This document shows positions 42,110 to 50,628 of a DNA stretch of 64,000 nucleotides, one piece after another (the stretch's first letter is position 1; each line of letters opens with the position of its first letter). The notes beneath the pieces were generated by a model. It saw only the letters and a list, made by a program, of their open reading frames with translations. It made no database searches and was not told where the DNA came from. Source of the DNA: Chitinophaga japonensis. Lineage in GTDB: Bacteria; Bacteroidota; Bacteroidia; Chitinophagales; Chitinophagaceae. The translations under genes and the position numbers were made by a program. The DNA lies in contig NZ_VLLG01000003.1 of the NCBI RefSeq assembly GCF_007830125.1, positions 1,691,115-1,755,114 of the forward strand. The letters are read 5' to 3'.

Positions 42110-42134
42110 ACTTCAAACTTCATACATATGGAGG
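42104..42134 (+). repeat. Half heptad arm and duplicated start region of nuoF
   Basis: The 25 bases 42110-42134, from ACTTCAAACTTC to the ATGGAGG after the start codon, are identical to 39858-39882 at the nuoCD start. Both contain inverse GAAGTAR-type units and overlap the first codons (ATG GAG G). No inverted partner arm here. Confidence 0.8.
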
Positions 42135-43405
42135 CTCCATTAACATCCGCCATTCAACCCGGTGTTTCCCTGGACATTAAGGGATACGAAGCCGCCGGTG
42201 GCTACCAGGCGCTGCGCAAGGTCTTGCAGCAAATGACCCCGCAGGAGGTAACGGCGCTGGTAAAAGAGTCGAACCTGCGCGGCAGGGGCGGTGCGGGTTT
42301 CAGCACCGGTATGAAATGGAGCTTTGTGCCCATGGATATGGAAGGCCCCAAATACCTGGTGGCCAATGCCGATGAAATGGAGCCCGGCACCTTTAAGGAC
42401 CGCTGGCTGCTGGAAGGCAATCCCCACCAGTTGATAGAAGGCATGATCATCAGTGCCTACGCCATCCAGGCCGGCATCTCCTTTGTATTCCTGCGCTGGG
42501 CGTATAAAGAAGCGGCGCGGGAAATACGCCGGGCCATCAGCGAAGCCTATGCTGCCGGCTACCTGGGCCGTAATATACTGGGTAGCGGCTTTGACCTGGA
42601 AATGCACCTGCACACCGGTGTAGGCCGCTACATGTGCGGGGAGGAAACCGCGCTGCTCAACTCACTGGAAGGAAGGCGGGCGGTACCGCGCGCCAAGCCC
42701 CCATTTCCGCAGATCAGCGGTTTGTTTGGCCGGCCTACCATCGTCAATAATGTAGAGACCCTATCGTACATCCCGCATATTGTGAGCAAAGGCGTGGCCT
42801 GGTTCCAGGGACTGAGCCGTACCGGCGACGGGGGTACGAAAATATACGGCGTCAGCGGACGGGTGAACAAGCCCGGCGCCTGGGAATTGCCGATGGGCGT
42901 TACCATGCGGGAGCTGCTGGAGGAATATGCCGGCGGTATGCAGCACGGCTACCGGTTCAGGGGCGCCCTGCCGGGCGGCGCTTCCACGGATTTTCTTACG
43001 GATGCGCACCTGGATACGCCGATGGACTTTACCGCCGTGGCGGCTGCCGGCAGCCGCCTGGGCACCGGCACCATGGTAGTGCTGGACGACCATACCTGCC
43101 CGGTGGGCTTCGTGCATAACCTGGAGCATTTCTTTGCGCAGGAGTCCTGCGGGTTCTGTACGCCCTGCCGCGAAGGGCTGCCCTGGACCGAAAAGATATT
43201 ATATGCCCTGGAGCAGGGGCAGGGAACAGCAGCGGACCTGGAGCAACTGGACCTGCACACCCGCCTCCTGGGACCGGGCAATACCTTCTGCGCGCTGGCG
43301 CCGGGGGCTATGGAGCCGCTGCAAAGCGCGCTTAAATATTTCAGGGAAGATTTTGAGCAACATGTTCACGAAAAAAGATGTCCTTATGGCAACCATACAT
43401 ATTGA
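42128..43405 (+). CDS. nuoF: NADH-quinone oxidoreductase subunit F
   Basis: Binds NADH and FMN and cluster N3; the entry point for electrons. 425 residues. FMN/NADH loop GRGGAGFSTGMKWSF (about 50-64), second glycine-rich region YMCGEETALLNSLEG, and the [4Fe-4S] ligands in ESCGFCTPCREG and NTFCALAPGA. The 3' end overlaps nuoG by 20 bases. The first codons are part of a duplicated 25-base segment shared with nuoCD. Confidence 0.96.
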   Translation: MEAPLTSAIQPGVSLDIKGYEAAGGYQALRKVLQQMTPQEVTALVKESNLRGRGGAGFSTGMKWSFVPMDMEGPKYLVANADEMEPGTFKDRWLLEGNPHQLIEGMIISAYAIQAGISFVFLRWAYKEAAREIRRAISEAYAAGYLGRNILGSGFDLEMHLHTGVGRYMCGEETALLNSLEGRRAVPRAKPPFPQISGLFGRPTIVNNVETLSYIPHIVSKGVAWFQGLSRTGDGGTKIYGVSGRVNKPGAWELPMGVTMRELLEEYAGGMQHGYRFRGALPGGASTDFLTDAHLDTPMDFTAVAAAGSRLGTGTMVVLDDHTCPVGFVHNLEHFFAQESCGFCTPCREGLPWTEKILYALEQGQGTAADLEQLDLHTRLLGPGNTFCALAPGAMEPLQSALKYFREDFEQHVHEKRCPYGNHTY

Positions 43406-46079
43406 CGGCAAATCATACGAAGTAAAGGAAGGCAGGAACCTGCTGGAAACCTGCCTGTCGCTGGGCCTGGACCTGCCTTATTTTTGTTGGCACCCGGCCC
43501 TGGGATCCGTGGGCGCCTGCCGGCAATGCGCCGTAAAAAGCTTTAAAGACGGGCAGGATACCAAAGGGAAGCTGATCATGTCCTGCATGGAGCCGGTAAA
43601 GGACCAGTTGCGTATATCCATCAGCGATAAAGAGGCTGCGGCTTTCCGCGAGCAGGTGATCGGCTGGCTGATGACCAACCACCCCCACGATTGCGCGGTA
43701 TGCGATGAAGGCGGTTCCTGCCACCTGCAGGATATGACAGTAATGACCGGCCACAGCTACCGGAACTATCATTTCACCAAACGTACCTACAAGAACCAGT
43801 ACCTGGGCCCTTTCCTGAACCATGAAATGAACCGCTGCATCCAGTGCTACCGCTGCGTGCGCTTTTACAAGGACTTTGCCGGCGGTAAGGATATGGATGT
43901 ATTTGCCGCGCATAACCACGTGTATTTTGGCCGGCACCAGGACGGCGTGCTGGAGAGCGAGTTTAGCGGCAACCTGGCTGAAGTGTGCCCCACCGGCGTG
44001 TTTACAGACAAGACCCTGCAGCACCACTATACCCGCAAATGGGATATGACCTATGCGCCTTCCGTATGCCAGGGCTGCGGCCTGGGCTGCAACATCATTG
44101 CCGGCGAGCGCTATGGCTCCCTGCGCCAGATCACCACCCGCTACAACGGGGCGGTGAACGGTTATTTCCTCTGCGACCGGGGCCGCTACGGCTACGAGTT
44201 TGTGAACAGTCCCCGCAGGATCAAAGAGGTGGCTATCCGCGGGCTGACAGATACGGCGATCGACACCAACACCGCCCTGCAATACCTGCAGGACAAATGC
44301 AAGCCCGGCCGCACGATCGGGATCGGGTCCCCGCGGGCTTCCCTGGAATCCAATTTCGTGCTGCAGCAACTGGTAGGGCCGGACCATTTCTACCTGGGCG
44401 TATCCGATACGGAGCATGACCTGGTATCGCTGGCCCTGAAAATATTGCGGCAGGGCCCTGTGCGCACGCCTTCCATGCAGGAGGCCGCCGCTGCAGATGC
44501 CGTGCTGATACTGGGCGAAGACCTGCTGAATACCGCGCCCATGCTGGCGCTGTCCGTCAGGCAGGCAGTGCGCCGGCAGCCGGCGCAGGAGGCCATGCAT
44601 ACGGCGCACGTGCTGAGCTGGCAGGATGCCGCCGTGCGGGAAGCGATGCAGGACAAACACGGTCCCTGTTTTATCCTGCATGTGCAGCCTACCAAACTGG
44701 ATGAAATAGCTACCGGCGCGTATCATACTGCGCCCGACAATATTGCCCGTATAGGCTTTGCCGTTTGCCGGCTGCTGAAAGCCCCGGTACCGGAAGTGAA
44801 GGACCTCACGGAGCAGGAACAGCAACTGGCGCAGCAGATCGCGGATGCGCTGATGGCGGCGGAGCGCCCGCTGGTGATTGCCGGCTATGGCAGCGGCTGC
44901 GAAGGAGTGCTGCGCGCTGCCGCCAATATAGGCCGCGCTTTGCACGACAGCGGCAAGCCGGCCATGCTGGCCCTCACCACGCCGGAGTGCAACAGCATGG
45001 GCCTGGAAATGCTGGGCGGCCATCGCCTCGAATCCGCTATTGATGCAGTAGTGAACGGGGAGGCGGATACGGTGATCGTGCTGGAGAACGACCTGTACCG
45101 CAGGCTGGACAAGCCCGTAGCGGACCGTTTTCTGAAGCACTGCCGCGAACTGGTGCTGCTGGACCACCTGTATAATGCCACGGCGGAAATGGCTACCGTG
45201 CTGCTGCCAGGGGGCACCTTTGCAGAGTCGGACGGTACCCTGGTGAATAACGAGGGAAGGGCGCAGCGCTTCTTCCAGGTGTTTACGCCGCCGGGCGCCA
45301 TACAGGAAAGCTGGCGCTGGCTGCTGATGCTGGCTGCGGCAACGGGCAACGAACGCCTGAAGCACATGGCGTACCTCGACGACATTACCCGGGCCATTGC
45401 CCAGCGCCTGCCCGCCTTTGCCGGTATTGAACGGCTGACGCCACCGGCGGATTTCCGCATCGCCGGGCAGAAGATACCCCGGGAGCCGCACCGTTACAGC
45501 GGCAGAACCGCCATGCTGGCCGATGTGAACGTCAGCGAGCCCAAGCCCCCGGAAGATGAGGACACCGCTTTGTCCTTTACCATGGAGGGCTACCGCGGGG
45601 AACCGCCTTCCTCTATGATCCCCTTTTTCTGGTGGCCGGGCTGGAACTCCGTGCAGTCTATCAACAAATTCCAGGTAGAAACCGGCGGGCCGCTGCATGA
45701 CGGCGATCCGGGCAAACGGCTGATAGAGCCGGGCAGCAACGGGCAGCACGGCTACTTCATGGACGCGCCGGAACATTTTGTGCCACTGGCGGGGCACCTG
45801 CTCCTCATTCCCCTGTACCATATTTTCGGGTCGGATGAGCTGAGCGTGCATACGCCGGCGGTGGCGGAGCGGATGCCGGCGCCCTACATCATGCTGTGCC
45901 CGGAAGATGCGCAGCGGTACCAGGTGGCGGAAAACCACCAGTTGCAAATTGCCATTGACGGCCATCCCTATACGCTGACCGTGAAATTGAACCCGGCCAT
46001 GCAGAAAGGCATCGCCGGTGTGCCGGCGGGAATGCCGGGGATAGGAATTTCAGAAACGCCTGTTATAGCGAAGATTTGA
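43386..46079 (+). CDS. nuoG: NADH-quinone oxidoreductase subunit G
   Basis: The largest soluble subunit of complex I; carries a chain of iron-sulfur clusters. 897 residues. [2Fe-2S] site FCWHPALGSVGACRQCAVK with a later Cys (MSCMEPV); HPHDCAVCDEGGSC (the His-ligated N5); RCIQCYRCVR with EVCPTGV (N4); CQGCGLGCN with a later Cys in YFLCDRGR (N7-like), followed by a molybdopterin-oxidoreductase-like fold without cofactor. The open frame begins far inside nuoF; the ATG at 43386 (MATIHIDGK) is chosen since family members start like this, though ATG 43362 is possible. Its stop codon opens a heptad element. Confidence 0.95.
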   Translation: MATIHIDGKSYEVKEGRNLLETCLSLGLDLPYFCWHPALGSVGACRQCAVKSFKDGQDTKGKLIMSCMEPVKDQLRISISDKEAAAFREQVIGWLMTNHPHDCAVCDEGGSCHLQDMTVMTGHSYRNYHFTKRTYKNQYLGPFLNHEMNRCIQCYRCVRFYKDFAGGKDMDVFAAHNHVYFGRHQDGVLESEFSGNLAEVCPTGVFTDKTLQHHYTRKWDMTYAPSVCQGCGLGCNIIAGERYGSLRQITTRYNGAVNGYFLCDRGRYGYEFVNSPRRIKEVAIRGLTDTAIDTNTALQYLQDKCKPGRTIGIGSPRASLESNFVLQQLVGPDHFYLGVSDTEHDLVSLALKILRQGPVRTPSMQEAAAADAVLILGEDLLNTAPMLALSVRQAVRRQPAQEAMHTAHVLSWQDAAVREAMQDKHGPCFILHVQPTKLDEIATGAYHTAPDNIARIGFAVCRLLKAPVPEVKDLTEQEQQLAQQIADALMAAERPLVIAGYGSGCEGVLRAAANIGRALHDSGKPAMLALTTPECNSMGLEMLGGHRLESAIDAVVNGEADTVIVLENDLYRRLDKPVADRFLKHCRELVLLDHLYNATAEMATVLLPGGTFAESDGTLVNNEGRAQRFFQVFTPPGAIQESWRWLLMLAAATGNERLKHMAYLDDITRAIAQRLPAFAGIERLTPPADFRIAGQKIPREPHRYSGRTAMLADVNVSEPKPPEDEDTALSFTMEGYRGEPPSSMIPFFWWPGWNSVQSINKFQVETGGPLHDGDPGKRLIEPGSNGQHGYFMDAPEHFVPLAGHLLLIPLYHIFGSDELSVHTPAVAERMPAPYIMLCPEDAQRYQVAENHQLQIAIDGHPYTLTVKLNPAMQKGIAGVPAGMPGIGISETPVIAKI

Positions 46080-46152
46080 AGTAAGAAGTATGAAGTAAGA
46101 TGATTGAAGCGTAACTCTTCCTTCCTACTTCCTACATCTTACTTCCTACATC
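46078..46152. repeat. Heptad inverted-repeat element between nuoG and nuoH
   Basis: Left arm 46078-46098 with units GAAGTAA, GAAGTAT, GAAGTAA, starting within the TGA of nuoG; right arm 46116-46152, the inverse, about five units. CGTAACTC (46110-46117) is the loop motif on the minus strand with one mismatch. Confidence 0.87.
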
Positions 46153-46165
46153 AAAATTCAACACT

Positions 46166-47122
46166 ATGAATACTGGACACTACTGGTTAGTAATAGGCGG
46201 CGTACTGTTCGTACTGCTGAATACCGCAGCCGGCCTGATATGGCTGGAGCGCCGCATGCTGGCGTTGTGGCAGGACCGTTATGGCCCTAACCGGGCCGGC
46301 CCTTTTGGCCTGCTGGTAGTGCTGGCGGACACCATCAAGCTGTTCTTCAAGGAGGACTGGATACCGCCGTTTGCAGACAAGGTGGTGTTTGTGTTTGCGC
46401 CGGCAGTGGTGGTGGCCAGCGTGCTGATGAGCTTTACGGTAATACCATTTGCGCCCAATGTAGTGGTGGCGGATTTTAATGTGGGGCTGCTGTTCTTCCT
46501 GGCCATGTCCTCCATGGGCGTGTACAGCATTGTGCTGGGCGGCTGGGCCTCCAATAACAAGTATGCCTTGCTGGGCGCCATGCGCGGCGCTTCGCAGATG
46601 ATTAGTTATGAAGTGTTCATGGGCCTGTCGCTGATGGGCGTAGTGGTGCTGAGCGGCTCCTTTAACCTGCGGGAGATCGTGGAAGCGCAGCGGGGCGGCT
46701 GGTACATCCTGCCGCAATGCATCGGTTTCCTGATCTTCTTCATAGCGGGCATTGCGGAAACGCACCGCCTGCCCTTTGATATACCGGAAGCGGAAAGTGA
46801 GCTGGTGGCTGGTTTTCACGCCGAGTATTCCGGCATGAAGTTCGGCATGTTCTTCATCGGCGAGTACATGGGCATTACGCTGATCTCCGCTATGGTGGTC
46901 ACCCTGTATTTTGGCGGCTGGCTGGGGCCTGCGTTTCTGCCGCCGGTGATCTGGTTTGTGCTGAAAACGTTCGTGTTCATCATGCTGTTCATCCTGCTGC
47001 GGGCTTCCATGCCGCGCCCGCGTTATGACCAGTTGATGGAATACGGCTGGAAGATATTGTTCCCGTTATCATTGGTGAATTTGATGGTAACGGCGGCGAT
47101 AAAATTAATTAGCAATGAATAA
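46166..47122 (+). CDS. nuoH: NADH-quinone oxidoreductase subunit H
   Basis: Membrane subunit at the junction of the two arms of complex I, forming part of the quinone entry channel. 318 residues, eight membrane segments. Signatures: ERRMLALWQDRYGPNRAGPFG (31-51), ETHRLPFDIPEAESELVAGF and RYDQLMEYGWK near the C-terminus. Complete. Its stop codon lies within an AATTAAT heptad arm. Confidence 0.96.
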   Translation: MNTGHYWLVIGGVLFVLLNTAAGLIWLERRMLALWQDRYGPNRAGPFGLLVVLADTIKLFFKEDWIPPFADKVVFVFAPAVVVASVLMSFTVIPFAPNVVVADFNVGLLFFLAMSSMGVYSIVLGGWASNNKYALLGAMRGASQMISYEVFMGLSLMGVVVLSGSFNLREIVEAQRGGWYILPQCIGFLIFFIAGIAETHRLPFDIPEAESELVAGFHAEYSGMKFGMFFIGEYMGITLISAMVVTLYFGGWLGPAFLPPVIWFVLKTFVFIMLFILLRASMPRPRYDQLMEYGWKILFPLSLVNLMVTAAIKLISNE

Positions 47123-47211
47123 TTAATAATTAATAATACTCGTAACACGCTTGCTTCAATGGAACCTAGATGTGCCGATTATTAATTATTAATTCTTAAT
47201 TATTAATTCTA
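47114..47211. repeat. Heptad inverted-repeat element between nuoH and nuoI, AATTAAT family
   Basis: Left arm 47114-47134 (AATGAAT, AATTAAT, AATTAAT), overlapping the nuoH stop (47120-47122); right arm 47177-47211, four to five inverse units. CGTAACAC (47141-47148) is an exact copy, on the minus strand, of the loop motif GTGTTACG. Confidence 0.88.
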
Positions 47212-47224
47212 AAACGTAGTTAAG

Positions 47225-47740
47225 ATGTTTAGCCTCTTGCGTAGTATGTGGCTGGTGTTCCTGCATATGTTCCACAAGCGGGAAACATACCAGTACCCGG
47301 AACAAAAAGCGCCTTTGCCGGCGCGCTGGCGCGGGCGTATCGCGCTTACCCGCGACCCCGACGGAGGAGAGCGTTGTGTAGGCTGCTACCTCTGCGCTGC
47401 TGCCTGCCCGGTGGACTGTATTTCCCTGCAGGCCACGGAAGCGGAGGACGGGCGGCGTTACCCGCTGTTCTTCCGGATCAATTTTTCACGCTGCATCTTC
47501 TGCGGCTTCTGTGAAGAGGCTTGTCCTACCTACGCCATACAATTGCTGCCGGATTATGAAATGGCGGAGTACAACCGGCAAAACCTGGTGTATGAAAAGG
47601 AGGACCTGCTGATCAACAGCGAAGGAAAATATCCCGGCTACAATTATTACCGGGTGGCCGGCATGGCCATCCAGGGAAAGGACAAAGGACAGGCCGAGCA
47701 GGAAGAGCCGCCCGTAGATATTAAAAGCCTGTTGCCGTAA
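47225..47740 (+). CDS. nuoI: NADH-quinone oxidoreductase subunit I
   Basis: Ferredoxin-like subunit with clusters N6a and N6b, linking NuoG to NuoB. 171 residues. Two [4Fe-4S] motifs: [15 protein letters not shown] (about 56-70) and [15 protein letters not shown] (about 95-109). In the second position of the first motif the spacing is the standard CxxCxxC. A charged C-terminal tail ([12 protein letters not shown]) is typical of the phylum. Start ATG 47225. Confidence 0.96.
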   Translation: MFSLLRSMWLVFLHMFHKRETYQYPEQKAPLPARWRGRIALTRDPDGGERCVGCYLCAAACPVDCISLQATEAEDGRRYPLFFRINFSRCIFCGFCEEACPTYAIQLLPDYEMAEYNRQNLVYEKEDLLINSEGKYPGYNYYRVAGMAIQGKDKGQAEQEEPPVDIKSLLP

Positions 47741-47742
47741 TG

Positions 47743-47784
47743 AATTAAAAATTAATAATTAATAATGAATAATTAATAATAATG
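47743..47784 (+). repeat. Single heptad arm between nuoI and nuoJ, AATTAAT family
   Basis: Five to six 7-base units (AATTAAA, AATTAAT, AATTAAT, AATGAAT, AATTAAT, then AATAATG) that start three bases after the nuoI stop and run into the nuoJ start codon. No inverted arm. Here the arm replaces the ribosome-binding region of nuoJ. Confidence 0.85.
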
Positions 47785-48309
47785 GACCTTACTTTTTATA
47801 TCGCTGCCGCTATTGCCGTGTTCTCTACCGTTATGGTGGTCACCCGGTTCAATATCATGCATGCGCTGCTGTACCTGATCGTATCGCTGTTGTCCGTAGC
47901 GGTGATCTTTTACCTGTACGGCGCCCCGTTCATGGCGGCGCTGGAGATCATCATTTACGCCGGGGCCATTATGGTGCTGATCATCTTTTTTGTGATGATG
48001 CTTAACCTTGGACCGGAAACGGCGCGGCAGGAAAAGGAGTGGCTGCGCCCCGGCATGTGGCTGCTGCCGGCGCTGTTGTGCGCGGTATTGCTGGGAGAGC
48101 TGGTATACCTTATTGCGCAGAGCAAAACACCCGTCACCGGTATTACGCCAGTGCCGCCCAAGGAAGTGGGCCGCAGCCTGTTCGGGCCGTACATACTGGC
48201 CGTGGAGCTGAGCGCGCTGTTGCTGATGGCCGGCATCGTGGGCGCCTATCACCTGGGCCGGCAAAAGAAAAAGATCTTACACCGTTTCTTTGAAAGTAAT
48301 GCATCATGA
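47782..48309 (+). CDS. nuoJ: NADH-quinone oxidoreductase subunit J
   Basis: Small membrane subunit of complex I. 175 residues with five membrane segments (for example [64 protein letters not shown]). The last segment with [16 protein letters not shown] is the conserved pi-bulge region that couples electron transfer to pumping. Overlaps nuoK by four bases (ATGA), so the two are translationally coupled. Confidence 0.94.
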   Translation: MDLTFYIAAAIAVFSTVMVVTRFNIMHALLYLIVSLLSVAVIFYLYGAPFMAALEIIIYAGAIMVLIIFFVMMLNLGPETARQEKEWLRPGMWLLPALLCAVLLGELVYLIAQSKTPVTGITPVPPKEVGRSLFGPYILAVELSALLLMAGIVGAYHLGRQKKKILHRFFESNAS

Positions 48310-48617
48310 TGAACATACATCCAACCACCGCGGGCATGACACTGGCCGGTATCCTCTTTGTGCTGGGCCTGATCAGCATACTGATACGCCGCAACCTGAT
48401 CTTTATGCTGCTGTCCGTTGAGATTATGCTGAACGCGGCAGGACTGGCTTTTATCGTTGCTTCTTCGCACTGGGCGCAGCCGGACGGGCAGGTGATGTTC
48501 ATGTTCATACTGGCCATGGCCGCCGCGGAGGTGTCCGTAGGGCTGGCGCTGATCCTGCAGCTTTTTCACCAACTGAAAACACTGGACAGTGATGAAGCGA
48601 GCAGGATGAGAGGATGA
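48306..48617 (+). CDS. nuoK: NADH-quinone oxidoreductase subunit K
   Basis: 103-residue membrane subunit of complex I with three membrane segments and the two buried Glu in [13 protein letters not shown] and [12 protein letters not shown] that form part of the proton path. Start overlaps the nuoJ stop by four bases. A heptad element begins three bases after its stop. Confidence 0.95.
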   Translation: MMNIHPTTAGMTLAGILFVLGLISILIRRNLIFMLLSVEIMLNAAGLAFIVASSHWAQPDGQVMFMFILAMAAAEVSVGLALILQLFHQLKTLDSDEASRMRG

Positions 48618-48619
48618 AT

Positions 48620-48701
48620 GATGTAGGAAGTAGGAGGTAGGAAGTAAGAAGTAAGATGGAAGTGCTTCGCTCCAGGCATCTTACATCTTACTTCTGACCT
48701 C
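48620..48701. repeat. Heptad inverted-repeat element between nuoK and nuoL
   Basis: Left arm 48620-48661 with six units (GATGTAG, GAAGTAG, GAGGTAG, GAAGTAA, GAAGTAA, GATGGAA), right arm 48677-48701, three to four inverse units. The loop contains GTGCTTCG (48662-48669), a two-mismatch form of the common motif. Confidence 0.88.
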
Positions 48702-48727
48702 AAAATTTCAACATTAAATTACGTGAC

Positions 48728-50617
48728 ATGCTATACTTAATACCGGCGCTCCCATTCTTTTCAGCACTGCTGCTCATACTTGGCTGGCGTACGTTTAGTC
48801 GTACCACCGTTTCCGTTATCGGTTGCGGAAGTATTGGCATATCTGCGCTGATCACCCTGGCGCAGGGGTGGCAGTTCCTGCAATCGGGTCATGACAGCAT
48901 GGTGCAGCACTTGTGGACCTGGGTACAGTCGGGCAGCTTTAACGCCGGTATGGACCTCCGGCTGGACGCCCTCTCGCTGGCATTCGTGTTCGTGATCACC
49001 TTCGTTGGATTCCTGATCCATGTATACTCTACCGGCTATATGGCGGACGATGCGGATTACGGCCGCTTCTTTGCCTGCATGAACCTGTTCGTGGGCGCCA
49101 TGCTGATGCTGGTGCTGGCGGATAACCTGCTGCTGCTGTACCTGGGATGGGAAGGTGTGGGCCTTTGCAGCTACCTGCTGATCGGTTTCTGGTATAAGGA
49201 CCCTGCCAACGGGTATGCGGCCCGCAAGGCGTTCATTGTAACCAGGGTAGGGGACACGGCGATGGCCATTGCCCTGTTCATGCTGTTCCAGTATACCGGC
49301 AGCCTGCAAATATCCTCCATACTGGAAAAGGCCCCGGGCATGTGGACCACCGGTCATGCTACCGTGGTGCTGATCGCTTTCCTGCTGCTGGGCGGCGCTG
49401 TCGGCAAATCGGCGCAGTTGCCGCTGCAAACCTGGCTGCCGGATGCCATGGCCGGCCCCACGCCGGTGAGCGCGCTGATACATGCCGCCACCATGGTCAC
49501 GGCCGGGGTGTACCTGGTAGCCCGCACCAATGTGCTGTTTGACCTGGCGCCTGCCGCGCAGACCGCGGTAGCGGTGGTGGGGGCGGCCACCTTGTTGCTG
49601 GCCGGCTGCAGTGCGCTGGTGCAAAAGGATATCAAGCGGGTGCTGGCTTATTCCACCATCAGCCAGATAGGCTATATGTTCCTCGCTTTGGGCGTAGGTG
49701 CGTGGTCGGCGGCTATCTTTCATTTTGTAACGCATGCATTCTTCAAGGCGCTGCTGTTCATGGGGGCGGGCGCGGTGATCGTGGCGCTGCATCATGAGCA
49801 GGATATGTTCAAGATGGGCGGGTTGCGCAAGTCATTGCCCGGCGTGTTCCGGGTATTCTTAATTGGTTCTGCTTCCCTGGCGGCCCTTCCTTTCATTACT
49901 TCCGGCTTTTACAGCAAGGACCAGATCGTGTGGCTGGCCTGGTCGTCTGCAAAGGGACATACGGCGTATTGGGTGATCGCCCTGGCCGGGGCCTTCCTGA
50001 CGGCTATGTATACTTTCCGCATGGTGTTCCTCACATTTTACGGTTCCTACCGGGGGCATGCCGCGCCGCATACGCCGGGCAGCAGCATGATGATACCGCT
50101 TTACATACTGGCCTTCCTTAGTACGGTAGCCGGTTTTGTGGAGCTGCCGCATACGCTGGGGCACGTGACCCTGTTCAGCGACTTCCTGCAGCCCATATTG
50201 CCGGCGGTGCAAATGCTGCAGGAATCTACGGCGCTGGAATGGACCTCGCAACTGCTGGCGGCGGGCCTTACTTTCCTGGGCATCTACATTGCCTGGGTAT
50301 GGGTGATACAGCAGCCGGACGGCATGCGGCGTTTCGCGGAAATGCCTTTTATGCAGTGGCTGCGGGGCTTCTGGTACAAGGGCTGGGCATTTGACGAACT
50401 GTATAACGAGCTGCTGGTGCGGCCCTTTGTACGTACGGCCCGCCTGAACCGGCGCGACCTGGTAGACAAGGTGTACACCACCCTGGCCCGTGTAACGGAA
50501 TGGTGCCATGATGCGCTGGCCCGCACGCAAAGCGGCCTCCTGCGCTGGTACATTATGGGCGTGCTGATAGGCGCCGTGCTGATACTGAGTGTGCTGATCT
50601 GGAGAATTTATATTTAA
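48728..50617 (+). CDS. nuoL: NADH-quinone oxidoreductase subunit L
   Basis: Distal antiporter-like pump subunit of complex I. 629 residues. Antiporter core: WEGVGLCSYLLIGFWY (about 138-153), LPDAMAGPTPVSALIHAATMVTAGVYL (about 238-264), and Lys residues in the broken helices. The C-terminal part carries the long lateral helix that lies along the membrane arm and a final membrane segment. Start at ATG 48728, well clear of the preceding element. Confidence 0.96.
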   Translation: MLYLIPALPFFSALLLILGWRTFSRTTVSVIGCGSIGISALITLAQGWQFLQSGHDSMVQHLWTWVQSGSFNAGMDLRLDALSLAFVFVITFVGFLIHVYSTGYMADDADYGRFFACMNLFVGAMLMLVLADNLLLLYLGWEGVGLCSYLLIGFWYKDPANGYAARKAFIVTRVGDTAMAIALFMLFQYTGSLQISSILEKAPGMWTTGHATVVLIAFLLLGGAVGKSAQLPLQTWLPDAMAGPTPVSALIHAATMVTAGVYLVARTNVLFDLAPAAQTAVAVVGAATLLLAGCSALVQKDIKRVLAYSTISQIGYMFLALGVGAWSAAIFHFVTHAFFKALLFMGAGAVIVALHHEQDMFKMGGLRKSLPGVFRVFLIGSASLAALPFITSGFYSKDQIVWLAWSSAKGHTAYWVIALAGAFLTAMYTFRMVFLTFYGSYRGHAAPHTPGSSMMIPLYILAFLSTVAGFVELPHTLGHVTLFSDFLQPILPAVQMLQESTALEWTSQLLAAGLTFLGIYIAWVWVIQQPDGMRRFAEMPFMQWLRGFWYKGWAFDELYNELLVRPFVRTARLNRRDLVDKVYTTLARVTEWCHDALARTQSGLLRWYIMGVLIGAVLILSVLIWRIYI

Positions 50618-50628
50618 AATACACTGAA

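Noticed and set aside
43134..43385. N-terminal extension of nuoG inside nuoF.
   Set aside because: Codon use there is that of an out-of-frame nuoF; the conserved NuoG N-terminus MATIHIDGK begins at 43386.
43413..45965. An 850-codon minus-strand frame.
   Set aside because: Antisense of nuoG, which has complete iron-sulfur motifs on the plus strand.
46078..48701. The repeats as a CRISPR array.
   Set aside because: Units are 7 bases, degenerate, without unique spacers, and arms are inverted; no cas gene is present.
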